DNA from: Pseudomonadota bacterium
GTDB taxonomy: Bacteria; Pseudomonadota; Gammaproteobacteria; Xanthomonadales; Xanthomonadaceae
Direction of reading: 5' to 3'
Assembly: GCA_023394655.1 (NCBI GenBank)
Contig: JAEXAG010000161.1
Span: 1-10,260 of the forward strand
Length of the DNA stretch: 10,260 bases
Shown here: positions 1-7,033 of the stretch, one piece after another
Layout: each line of letters opens with the position of its first letter
Position numbering within the stretch: the first letter of the stretch is position 1
Program-made: the position numbers and the translations under genes
The notes under the pieces: generated by a model
Told to the model about the DNA's origin: nothing
Seen by the model: only the letters and a program-made list of their open reading frames with translations
The model's database searches: none

Positions 1-62
1 TCAGCCAGACGCTGTCCGACGAGGACATGGACAGCGCCGAGTTGCTGGAACTCGATCTGTGA
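1..62 (+). CDS. mraZ: MraZ, C-terminal end only (partial)
   Basis: Only the last 19 complete codons and a TGA stop (60-62) are inside the window. The readable tail is SQTLSDEDMDSAELLELDL, an acidic, leucine-rich end. MraZ is a DNA-binding protein of the AbrB/SpoVT type that is normally the first gene of the dcw cluster and regulates that cluster's promoter in E. coli. No domain can be seen in this fragment, so the call rests on position directly before rsmH, on the correct frame and stop, and on a general resemblance to the short acidic tail of known MraZ proteins. The stop overlaps the rsmH start codon in a GTGA. The promoter and MraZ operator repeats would lie upstream of the window. Confidence 0.75.
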   Translation, partial: SQTLSDEDMDSAELLELDL

Positions 63-1003
63 CGGGCGCGGCGGACAATGCGTCCGCCCACGTGCCGGTC
101 CTGTTCGAGCCGGTGCTGGACGGCCTGCGGGTCCGGGACGATGGCGTCTATCTGGACGGCACGTTCGGCCGCGGCGGCCATGCCGCCGGGATCCTCGCGA
201 AGCTCGGTGCGGAGGGCAGGCTGTTGGTGATGGACAAGGACCCGGTGGCGATCGCGACGGCCGAAGCCCGCTTCGGCGACGATCCCCGCGTGTCCCGCCA
301 CCACGGCAGCTTCGCCGGACTGGCCGCCTGGCCGGCGACCGCGGATGGCCTGGACGGCGTGCTGTTCGATCTCGGCGTGTCCTCCCCGCAGCTCGACGTG
401 GCCGAGCGCGGCTTCAGCTTCGGCAAGGACGGCCCGCTCGACATGCGCATGGATCCCACCCGCGGCCCGAATGCGGCGGAGTGGCTGGCCGAGGCCGAGG
501 AGCGCGAGATCGCCGACGTGCTCTGGCTCTACGGCGAGGAACGCATGAGCCGGCGCATCGCCCGCGCCATCGTCGCGTGCCGCCGCGAGCAACCGATCCT
601 GCGCACACTGGACCTGGCCACGCTGGTCGCCGGGCAGGTGCCGCGCGGCAAGGACACCAGCCACCCGGCGACGCGCACCTTCCAGGCGATCCGCATCCAC
701 GTGAACCGCGAGCTGGCCGATCTGGAGGCCGGGCTCGCGGCCGCGCACGACGCGCTGCGCCCGGGCGGCCGGCTGGTGGTCATCAGCTTCCATTCGCTCG
801 AAGACCGCATCGTCAAGCGCTTCATGGTCGGCAAGGCCAAGGCCCCGCCGGCCGATCGCCGGCTGCCGCAGCGCGATGATTTCCAGCCGACGCTGAAGCT
901 CATCGGTGGCGCCACCAAGGCCGATGCCGACGAGAACCGCGTCAACCCGCGTGCGCGCAGCGCCGTGCTGAGAGTGGCCGAGAAATGCGGGGTGGCGGCA
1001 TGA
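59..1003 (+). CDS. rsmH: 16S rRNA (cytosine-1402-N4)-methyltransferase RsmH (MraW)
   Basis: RsmH uses S-adenosylmethionine to methylate N4 of C1402 in the ribosomal P site; it acts in the cytoplasm on the small subunit. At 314 residues it has the usual family length. Motifs run in the expected order: HVPVLFEPVLDGL near the N-terminus (11-23), the SAM-binding loop DGTFGRGGHA (33-42), the acidic DKDP at the end of strand 2 (59-62), DLGVSSPQLD (104-113), RGFSF and DGPLDMRMD (117-132), YGEE (158-161), FQAIRIHVNREL (208-219), GGRLVVISFHSLEDRIVK (236-253) and NPRARSAVLR (296-305). The start is GTG at 59, whose last bases form the mraZ stop (GTGA). No other in-frame start precedes the first motif, and only a weak GGAA lies upstream, so translation probably depends on coupling to mraZ. 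It is followed by ftsL with an ATGA overlap. Confidence 0.97.
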   Translation: MTGAADNASAHVPVLFEPVLDGLRVRDDGVYLDGTFGRGGHAAGILAKLGAEGRLLVMDKDPVAIATAEARFGDDPRVSRHHGSFAGLAAWPATADGLDGVLFDLGVSSPQLDVAERGFSFGKDGPLDMRMDPTRGPNAAEWLAEAEEREIADVLWLYGEERMSRRIARAIVACRREQPILRTLDLATLVAGQVPRGKDTSHPATRTFQAIRIHVNRELADLEAGLAAAHDALRPGGRLVVISFHSLEDRIVKRFMVGKAKAPPADRRLPQRDDFQPTLKLIGGATKADADENRVNPRARSAVLRVAEKCGVAA

Positions 1004-1266
1004 GCCTGCGTCTGGCGATCGGCCTGCTGCTGGTGCTCAACACCGCGAGCGCGGTGGAAGTGGTGCGCGCGAAGCACGAGCATCGCCAGCGTTTCGTCGA
1101 GCTGGGCGAGGCCGAGAAGGCCCGCGACGCGCTGGAAATCGAATACAACCAGCTGCAGCTGGAGCAGGCGACGTATGCGGAAAGCACGCTGATCGATCGC
1201 ATCGCCCGCGAGCGCCTCGGCATGGAGCCGCCGAAGGCCGAGGACATCGTGGTGGTGCGTCCATGA
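1000..1266 (+). CDS. ftsL: Cell division protein FtsL
   Basis: FtsL is a small bitopic inner-membrane protein that pairs with FtsB through a periplasmic coiled coil, joins FtsQ, and activates the FtsW-FtsI synthase at the septum. From ATG 1000 it has 88 residues. Residues 4-22 form a hydrophobic segment (LRLAIGLLLVLNTASAVEV region), residues about 25-60 are charged and heptad-like as in a coiled coil, and the end holds the conserved-looking stretch LQLEQATYAE (52-61) followed by IARERLGMEPP (68-78). I chose ATG 1000 because it forms an ATGA overlap with the rsmH stop, the pattern of most junctions here. An in-frame ATG at 985 would add only five residues (MRGGG). The N-terminal cytoplasmic part is nearly absent, unlike the longer E. 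coli protein. Short sequence makes the call depend partly on its place between rsmH and ftsI. Confidence 0.93.
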   Translation: MSLRLAIGLLLVLNTASAVEVVRAKHEHRQRFVELGEAEKARDALEIEYNQLQLEQATYAESTLIDRIARERLGMEPPKAEDIVVVRP

Positions 1267-3113
1267 ACGCGCGCAAGGTCCGCCGCCCGCCGTCGCGCGC
1301 CGGTTCGACCGTGCGCGGCGGTGGCGGCTTCGACATCCGCGGCCGGGTGCTGTTCGTCGGCGTCTCGCTGGCGCTGGCCGCCACCGCGCTGGTCGGTCGC
1401 GCCGCCTATCTGCAGCTGGTGGACAACGAGTTCTACCAGAAGCAGGGCGACGAACGCTTCCAGCGCGATATCGAGATCGCCGCCACCCGCGGCATGATCA
1501 CCGACCGCAACGGCGAGCCGCTGGCGGTGTCCTCGCCGGTGGCCTCGATCTGGGCCGAGCCGCAGGTGCTGGCGAAGAACCCGCAGCACATCCGCCAGCT
1601 TGCGGAGATGCTGGAAATCTCCGAGGAGGTCCTGAGCCGCAACGTGTCGCAGCGTGCCGACAAGGAGTTCCTGTGGGTGCGCCGGCGCCTGAGCCCGGCA
1701 GTGGGCGAGCGGGTCAAGGCGATGAAGCTGCCCGGCGTGCACGTGCAGCCGGAGTACCGCCGTTTCTACCCTCAGGGCGAGGCCTTCGCGCATGTGCTGG
1801 GCTTCACCAACATCGACGATTTCGGCCAGGAAGGCGTCGAACTCGCGCTCGATGACTGGCTGCGCGGCAAGCCCGGCCTGAAGCGGGTGATCCGCGACAA
1901 CCGCGGTCGCAATGTCGAGAACGTGGACCTGCTGCGCGCGGCCGAGCCGGGCAAGGACGTGGCGCTGACCATCGATCGCCGCATCCAGTACCTCACCTAT
2001 CGCGAACTGAAGGCGATGATCGAGGAAAGCGGCGCGGTCAGCGGTTCGGCGATCGTGCTCGACGTGGAAACGGGCGAAGTGCTGGCGATGGCCAACCTGC
2101 CGTCGTTCAATCCCAACAACGTCGGCAGCGCCAACCGCGAGGCGCATCGCAACCGCGCCCTGACCGATCTGCTGGAGCCGGGCTCGACGATCAAGCCGCT
2201 CACCGTCGCGGCGGGCCTGGAAGCCGGGGTCATCCGCCTCGACAGCACCTTCAACACCAGTCCCGGCTGGATCGCCAACGGCCGCTATCGCACCACCGAT
2301 ACGCGCAACTACGGCACGCTCGATACCACCGGCCTGATCACCAAGAGCTCGAACGTGGGCATGGCGTTGATCGCGCACCGGCTCAGCAACCAGCAGCTGC
2401 ACGATTTCCTGCGCCGCTTCGGCTACGGCCAGCGTACCGGCATCGGCTTCCCCGGCGAGGCCGCGGGCCTGCTGCCGGCGCCCGCGCGCTGGGATGGCAC
2501 CAGCAAGCAGACCATGTCCTACGGCTATGCGTTCAACGCCACGCCGATGCAGATCGTCCATGCCTACGCCACGCTCGGCAATGATGGCGTGGCGGTGCAG
2601 CCGACTTTCATCAAGGGCAAGGCCGGCGAGCGCCGGCAGGTGCTCGATCCGCAGATCGCGCGCAGCGTGGTGCGGATGATGCAGACCGTGACCGAGCCGG
2701 GCGGCACCGCCACCCGCGCGTCGATCCTCGGTTATCACGTCGCCGGCAAGACCGGCACCGCGCGCAAGGCCAGCGGCGGCGGCTACTCGCGCCGCTACGT
2801 CGCGTATTTCGCCGGCCTGGTGCCGGTCGGCAACCCGCGTTACGCGATGGTGGTGGCGGTGGACGATCCGGATCCTTCGAAGGGCTACTACGGCGGCCTG
2901 GTGTCCGCACCGGTCTTCCGCAACGTCATGGAAGGCACGCTGAGGCTGATGGACGTGCCGCCGGACGACATCGAAAGCTGGATCGCGGCGCAGGCCAAGC
3001 GTCCGGATGCCCCCGCGGTGGCGGATCGTGCCTCGACGCCCGCACTGGCGACCGTGGCCCGGCCCGCCGCCCTGCCGGCCCCGCTGCCGGAACCGCTGGA
3101 GAATGGCGAATGA
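1263..3113 (+). CDS. ftsI: Septal peptidoglycan D,D-transpeptidase FtsI (PBP3)
   Basis: FtsI is the class B penicillin-binding protein that cross-links septal peptidoglycan in the periplasm, working with FtsW. The 616-residue protein has a basic cytoplasmic N-terminus (1-27), one membrane segment (about 28-46), a PBP dimerisation/pedestal domain opening with RGMITDRNGEPLA (76-88), and a transpeptidase domain (about 255-560). The active-site motifs are complete: SxxK as STIK (S308 nucleophile, K311) within LEPGSTIKP, SSN at 362-364, and KTGTA at 496-500. Residues about 580-616 form an Ala/Pro-rich tail that seems to lie outside the fold. It is slightly longer than E. coli FtsI (588). The ATG overlaps the ftsL stop (ATGA) and has a weak purine-rich GGTGGTG five bases upstream. 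Ordering after ftsL and the two-domain layout separate it from the elongation protein PBP2. Confidence 0.98.
   Translation: MNARKVRRPPSRAGSTVRGGGGFDIRGRVLFVGVSLALAATALVGRAAYLQLVDNEFYQKQGDERFQRDIEIAATRGMITDRNGEPLAVSSPVASIWAEPQVLAKNPQHIRQLAEMLEISEEVLSRNVSQRADKEFLWVRRRLSPAVGERVKAMKLPGVHVQPEYRRFYPQGEAFAHVLGFTNIDDFGQEGVELALDDWLRGKPGLKRVIRDNRGRNVENVDLLRAAEPGKDVALTIDRRIQYLTYRELKAMIEESGAVSGSAIVLDVETGEVLAMANLPSFNPNNVGSANREAHRNRALTDLLEPGSTIKPLTVAAGLEAGVIRLDSTFNTSPGWIANGRYRTTDTRNYGTLDTTGLITKSSNVGMALIAHRLSNQQLHDFLRRFGYGQRTGIGFPGEAAGLLPAPARWDGTSKQTMSYGYAFNATPMQIVHAYATLGNDGVAVQPTFIKGKAGERRQVLDPQIARSVVRMMQTVTEPGGTATRASILGYHVAGKTGTARKASGGGYSRRYVAYFAGLVPVGNPRYAMVVAVDDPDPSKGYYGGLVSAPVFRNVMEGTLRLMDVPPDDIESWIAAQAKRPDAPAVADRASTPALATVARPAALPAPLPEPLENGE
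3098..3102 (+). promoter_or_regulatory. Ribosome binding site for murE
   Basis: GGAGA lies inside the last codons of ftsI, seven bases before ATG 3110. It supports the ATGA-overlap start rather than the in-frame ATG four codons later. Confidence 0.7.
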
Positions 3114-4582
3114 GCCGCTCGATGGCATTGGCCGAGCTGTTGCCTGACGTGGCCGGGATCCCCGCCGATCTCCGGATCACCGGGCTGGCGATGGACAGCC
3201 GCGAGGTCGTGCCCGGCAATGCCTTCGTCGCCATCTCCGGCTTCGGTGCGCATGGCCTCGGTTTCGCCGACCGCGCGCTGGCGCAGGGTGCCGCCGTCGT
3301 GCTGTACGAAGCCCCTGCGCCGGAAGGCGTCTCGCCGCCGGCGGGTGCCATCGCCGTCCCCGGGCTGGCCGGGCGCCTCGGCATGATCGCCGACGCCTTC
3401 CACGGCCATCCCTCGCGCGCGATGCGGATGGTGGGCGTGACCGGCACCAGCGGCAAGACCTCCACCGTGCAGATGCTGGCGCAGGCCTTCGGCCGGCTCG
3501 GCATCACCACCGGCACCATCGGCACGCTCGGCGCCGGCCTGCACGGGCAGGAAGTGGCGACCGGATTCACCACGCCGCTGGTGTTGACCATGCACGCGCT
3601 GCTGGCCGGCATCCGCGATGCCGGTGCTGCCGCGACGGCGATGGAAGTCAGCTCGCACGCGCTCGACCAGGGCCGCGTCGATGGCGTCCACTACGACATC
3701 GCGGTGTTCACCAACCTCACCCGCGACCATCTCGATTACCACGGCGACATGGAAAGCTACGGCGCGACCAAGGCGCGGCTGTTCCAGCGCCCGGGCCTTT
3801 CGGCGGCGGTCATCAATCGCGATGATGCCTTCGGCCGCGAACTGCTGGCGACCCTCCCCGAGGGCGTGCGCGGCATCGCGCTGTCCGCCGCCGGCGACCG
3901 CACGGCCGACGTCTCGGCCGATGCCATCGTGCTCGATGCCCGCGGCATCGCCTTCGACCTGCATGTGGATGGTCAAGCCCGCCGCATCCGCTCGCCGCTG
4001 CTCGGCCGCTTCAACATCGACAACCTGCTCGCGGTGGCCGGCGTGCTGCTGGCCGAGGGCGTCGGTTTCGAGCGCATCGTCGAAACGCTGGAGGCGCTGC
4101 AGCCGGTCTCCGGGCGCATGAACCGGCTGGGCGGCGATGGCCGCCTGCCGCTGGTGGTGGTGGATTACTCGCACAAGCCCGATCCGCTGCAGCAGGCGCT
4201 GGAATCGCTGCGCGCGCACCTCGAAGGCGAACTCGTCTGCGTGTTCGGCTGCGGCGGCGAGCGCGACAGCGGCAAGCGGCCGCAGATGGCGGCGATCGCC
4301 GAACGGCTGGCGGAGCGCGTCATCGTCACCGACGACAATCCGCGTGGCGAGGATGGCGACCGCATCGTCGCCGACATCCTGGCCGGCCTGGCGGAACCCG
4401 CGCGAGCACTGGTGCTGCGTGATCGCGGCGAGGCCATCGCCCGCGCCATCGCCGATGCCGGCCCGCGCGACATCGTGCTGATCGCCGGCAAGGGCCACGA
4501 GGACTACCAGGAAATCGCGGGCGTGAAGCACGCCTTCGACGATCTGGCCGTGGCGCGTGCACTGCTGGAGGCCCGCGAATGA
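3110..4582 (+). CDS. murE: UDP-MurNAc-L-Ala-D-Glu:meso-diaminopimelate ligase MurE
   Basis: MurE is a cytoplasmic ATP-dependent ligase that adds meso-diaminopimelate to UDP-MurNAc-L-Ala-D-Glu. The 490 residues show the three Mur-ligase domains: an N-terminal UDP-binding domain (about 1-100), a central ATPase domain with P-loop TGTSGKTS (111-118), EVSSHALDQGR (179-189) and TNLTRDHLDYHG (201-212), and a C-terminal domain. K221, in GATKARLF, is at the position of the carbamylated lysine. Specificity for meso-DAP is indicated by DNPR (409-412), R390 in GKRP, and G460/E464 in GKGHEDYQ. The usual DYAHTPDAL motif reads DYSHKPDPL here (352-360). ATG 3110 makes an ATGA overlap with ftsI and has GGAGA seven bases before it, so it is preferred over ATG 3122. 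It is followed by murF, also with an ATGA overlap. Confidence 0.98.
   Translation: MSRSMALAELLPDVAGIPADLRITGLAMDSREVVPGNAFVAISGFGAHGLGFADRALAQGAAVVLYEAPAPEGVSPPAGAIAVPGLAGRLGMIADAFHGHPSRAMRMVGVTGTSGKTSTVQMLAQAFGRLGITTGTIGTLGAGLHGQEVATGFTTPLVLTMHALLAGIRDAGAAATAMEVSSHALDQGRVDGVHYDIAVFTNLTRDHLDYHGDMESYGATKARLFQRPGLSAAVINRDDAFGRELLATLPEGVRGIALSAAGDRTADVSADAIVLDARGIAFDLHVDGQARRIRSPLLGRFNIDNLLAVAGVLLAEGVGFERIVETLEALQPVSGRMNRLGGDGRLPLVVVDYSHKPDPLQQALESLRAHLEGELVCVFGCGGERDSGKRPQMAAIAERLAERVIVTDDNPRGEDGDRIVADILAGLAEPARALVLRDRGEAIARAIADAGPRDIVLIAGKGHEDYQEIAGVKHAFDDLAVARALLEARE
4567..4571 (+). promoter_or_regulatory. Ribosome binding site for murF
   Basis: A full GGAGG sits within the end of murE, seven bases before ATG 4579. 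It decides between this start and the in-frame ATG at 4588, which would be 16 bases away. Confidence 0.85.
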
Positions 4583-5955
4583 AGCCGATGACCCTCGAGC
4601 ACATCGCCGCGCTCTGCGACGGGCGCGTCCTCGGCGCGGGCGAAACCTGCGTGGACGGCTTCGCCACCGATACCCGCAAGCTGCCGATGGCCGGAGCCGA
4701 GGCACCGATCTTCGTCGCCCTGCGCGGCCCCAATTTCGATGGCCATGCGCATGTCGCCGATGCCGCCGCCCGCGGTGCGGTCGCCGCGCTGGTCTCGCAG
4801 CCGGTGGATGCCGGCATCCCGCAAGTGCAGGTGGAAGACACCGAGCGCGCACTGGGCGACATCGCCCGCGCGCTGCATCGCGGCCGCAAGGCGCGGGTGT
4901 TCGCCATCACCGGCAGCAACGGCAAGACCACGGTCAAGACGCTGCTGTTCTCGATCCTCGACCGGGCGGGTGGCGCATACGCCAATCCCGGCAACTTCAA
5001 CAACGAGATCGGCCTGCCGCTGGCGGTGATCGCCGCGCCCGACGACGCCCGCTTCGCGATCTACGAGATGGGCGCCGGCAAACCGGGTGACATCGCCTAC
5101 CTGACCTCCATCGTCCGCCCCGACGTGGCGCTGGTGAACAATGTTTCCGCCGCGCATCTGGAGCGCATGGGCAGCCTCGAGGCCATCGCCGACACCAAGG
5201 CCGCGGTGCATGACGACCTGGCCGATGGCGGCATCGCGGTGGTGAACGCGGACGATGCCTTCGCGTCGATGCTGGAAGCGCGCGCGGCCGGCCATCGAGT
5301 GCTCCGCTTCGGCATGGACGCGGCGGCCGACGTGGTGGCGCGGGACATCGTCGCCACGGCCGATGGCAGCCGCTTCCGGCTGGAAACGCCGGCCGGCAGC
5401 GCCGGGGTGAAGCTGGCGTTCCCGGGCCGCCACAACGTCGCCAATGCCCTGGCCGCCACGGCGATGGCGTTGGCCGCGGGCATCGGCATCGATGTCATCC
5501 GCACGGGCCTGGAGGCCGCGCGGCCGGTGACCGGCCGCCTGCGCACCCATCGGCTGGCCGGTGGCGCCACGCTGGTGGATGACAGCTACAACGCCAATCC
5601 GGCCTCCCTCGGTGCCGCCATCGACATGCTGGCGCAGGGTGGTGGCGAAGCCTGGCTGGTGCTGGGCGACATGCGCGAGCTGGGCGTGGATGAAGTCGCG
5701 CTGCATGCACAAGCCGGGCGCCATGCGCGCGCTGCGGGCATCACCCGCCTGTACGCGCTGGGGCCGCTGGCCAGCCACGCCGCCGATGCCTTCGGTGCCG
5801 GCGGCGAAACATTCGATGACCACGCGCGGCTGGCCGCCGAGCTGCGCAGCGCGCTCGGCGATGGCGTGCGCGTGCTGGTGAAGGGATCACGCGGCAGCGC
5901 GATGGACCGGGTGGTCGCCGCGCTGCTGGACGGGGAGAAACACGATGCTGCTTGA
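4579..5955 (+). CDS. murF: UDP-MurNAc-tripeptide:D-alanyl-D-alanine ligase MurF
   Basis: MurF closes the cytoplasmic peptide by adding the D-Ala-D-Ala dipeptide to UDP-MurNAc-tripeptide with ATP. The protein has 458 residues, close to E. coli MurF. Visible landmarks are the N-terminal substrate domain with DTRKLPMAGAEAPIFVALRG (31-50), P-loop TGSNGKTTVK (111-120), NFNNEIGLPL (139-148), EMGAGKPGDI (163-172), VNNVSAAHLERMGS (186-199), the Mur-ligase FPGRHNVANALAA segment (281-293), DDSYNANP (334-341) and KGSR (435-438). NNEIGLPL and DSYNANP together identify MurF rather than another Mur ligase. The start at 4579 overlaps the murE stop (ATGA) and has a perfect GGAGG at 4567-4571, which supports it over the ATG three codons later. 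The last 11 bases overlap mraY. Confidence 0.98.
   Translation: MKPMTLEHIAALCDGRVLGAGETCVDGFATDTRKLPMAGAEAPIFVALRGPNFDGHAHVADAAARGAVAALVSQPVDAGIPQVQVEDTERALGDIARALHRGRKARVFAITGSNGKTTVKTLLFSILDRAGGAYANPGNFNNEIGLPLAVIAAPDDARFAIYEMGAGKPGDIAYLTSIVRPDVALVNNVSAAHLERMGSLEAIADTKAAVHDDLADGGIAVVNADDAFASMLEARAAGHRVLRFGMDAAADVVARDIVATADGSRFRLETPAGSAGVKLAFPGRHNVANALAATAMALAAGIGIDVIRTGLEAARPVTGRLRTHRLAGGATLVDDSYNANPASLGAAIDMLAQGGGEAWLVLGDMRELGVDEVALHAQAGRHARAAGITRLYALGPLASHAADAFGAGGETFDDHARLAAELRSALGDGVRVLVKGSRGSAMDRVVAALLDGEKHDAA
5932..5937 (+). promoter_or_regulatory. Ribosome binding site for mraY inside murF
   Basis: GGGGAG lies within the closing codons of murF, seven bases before ATG 5945. It fixes the mraY start 11 bases inside murF, the longest overlap in the window. 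Confidence 0.85.
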
Positions 5956-7033
5956 ACTGACCCGCTGGCTGGAACAACTGCAGGGCCATTTCGGCCTGTT
6001 CCAGTACCTGACCTTCCGCGCCATTCTCTCGGCGCTGACCGCGCTGGCGCTGTCGCTGTGGTGGGGGCCGGCGGTGATCCGCTACCTCGCCTCGCTGAAA
6101 TCCGGCGGCCAGCCGATCCGCACCGACGGCCCGCAATCGCACTTCTCCAAGGCCGGCACGCCGACCATGGGCGGTGCCCTGATCCTCATCACCATCCTCG
6201 CTTCGGTCCTGCTCTGGGGGGACCTGCGCAACAAATACGTGTGGGTGGTGCTGGCGGTGATGGTCGGCTTCGGCGCCATCGGCTGGTGGGATGACTGGAT
6301 CAAGATCGTCAAGCGCGACCCGAACGGCATGCGCTCGCGCACCAAGTACGCGCTGCAGTCCATCCTCGGCCTCGCCGCGGGCATCTACCTGTTCGCCTTC
6401 GCCGACGTGCCCGCCGCCACCACGTTCTACGTGCCGCTGTTCAAATCGGTGGCGCTGCCGCTGGCCGGGATCAGCTTCGTCGCCATCGCCTACTTCTGGA
6501 TCGTCGGCTTCTCCAACGCGGTGAACCTGACCGACGGCCTCGACGGCCTCGCGATCATGCCCACGGTGATGGTGGCCTGCGCGCTCGGCGTGTTCGCCTA
6601 TGCCTCCGGCCACGCGGAGTTCTCGCGCTACCTGCAGATCCCGGCGGTGCCCGGCGCGGGCGAACTCCTGATCATCTGCACGGCGATCGCCGGTGCAGGG
6701 CTCGGCTTCCTGTGGTTCAACACCTATCCGGCGATGGTGTTCATGGGCGACATCGGCGCGCTGGCACTGGGCGCGGTGCTTGGCACGCTGGCGGTGATCG
6801 TCCGCCAGGAGGTGGTGCTGGTGATCATGGGAGGCCTGTTCGTCATCGAAACGCTCTCGGTGATGATCCAGGTGGCCAGCTTCAAGCTGACCGGCAAGCG
6901 CGTGTTCCGGATGGCGCCGATCCACCACCACTTCGAGCTCAAGGGCTGGCCCGAGCCGCGGGTGATCGTGCGCTTCTGGATCATCGCGGTGGTGCTGGTG
7001 CTCGTCGGCCTTGCCACGTTGAAGGTGCGCTGA
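5945..7033 (+). CDS. mraY: Phospho-N-acetylmuramoyl-pentapeptide transferase MraY
   Basis: MraY is a polytopic inner-membrane enzyme that transfers phospho-MurNAc-pentapeptide from UDP to undecaprenyl phosphate, giving lipid I; it requires Mg2+. The 362-residue protein has about ten hydrophobic segments and the family landmarks in order: SHFSKAGTPTMGG (65-77), the DD pair D116-D117 in GWWDDWIK, NAVNLTDGLDGLA (191-203), FMGDIGALALG (266-276) with the metal-site aspartate D269, and PIHHHFELKGWPEPRV (325-340). D116, D117 and D269 match the three conserved aspartates of the family. The start lies inside the murF reading frame (11-nt overlap) and is set by GGGGAG seven bases upstream. The stop shares one base with the ftsW start (TGATG). 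murD, which usually follows mraY, is absent. Confidence 0.98.
   Translation: MLLELTRWLEQLQGHFGLFQYLTFRAILSALTALALSLWWGPAVIRYLASLKSGGQPIRTDGPQSHFSKAGTPTMGGALILITILASVLLWGDLRNKYVWVVLAVMVGFGAIGWWDDWIKIVKRDPNGMRSRTKYALQSILGLAAGIYLFAFADVPAATTFYVPLFKSVALPLAGISFVAIAYFWIVGFSNAVNLTDGLDGLAIMPTVMVACALGVFAYASGHAEFSRYLQIPAVPGAGELLIICTAIAGAGLGFLWFNTYPAMVFMGDIGALALGAVLGTLAVIVRQEVVLVIMGGLFVIETLSVMIQVASFKLTGKRVFRMAPIHHHFELKGWPEPRVIVRFWIIAVVLVLVGLATLKVR

Noticed and set aside
481..879. Second + strand open frame (132 codons) inside rsmH
   Set aside because: Arg/Gly/Ala-rich out-of-frame reading of a conserved rsmH segment with no independent start signal seen.
985..999. Alternative ftsL start at ATG 985
   Set aside because: It adds only MRGGG. 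ATG 1000 gives the ATGA overlap seen at most junctions here. It cannot be strictly excluded from sequence alone.
942..3128. Very long minus-strand open frame (728 codons) opposite ftsL and ftsI
   Set aside because: Its translation is low-complexity (His, Arg, Ala, Gly, Asp), resembles no family I know, and lies opposite complete, motif-bearing ftsL and ftsI. GC-rich third positions make such antisense frames expected.
2888..4852. Minus-strand open frame (654 codons) opposite murE
   Set aside because: Same reason: composition-driven shadow opposite an intact murE, no recognisable domain.
4504..5823. Minus-strand open frame (439 codons) opposite murF
   Set aside because: Composition-driven shadow with no recognisable motifs; murF on the + strand is complete.
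5741..6931. Minus-strand open frame (396 codons) opposite mraY
   Set aside because: His/Arg/Asp-rich translation with no recognisable motifs; the + strand codes a full polytopic MraY.
6712..7032. Upstream extension of ftsW to an in-frame ATG at 6712
   Set aside because: These 107 codons overlap conserved mraY sequence and translate to non-membrane, Arg/Gly-rich sequence unlike FtsW. ATG 7033 has a TGATG overlap and a Shine-Dalgarno-like AAGGTG.
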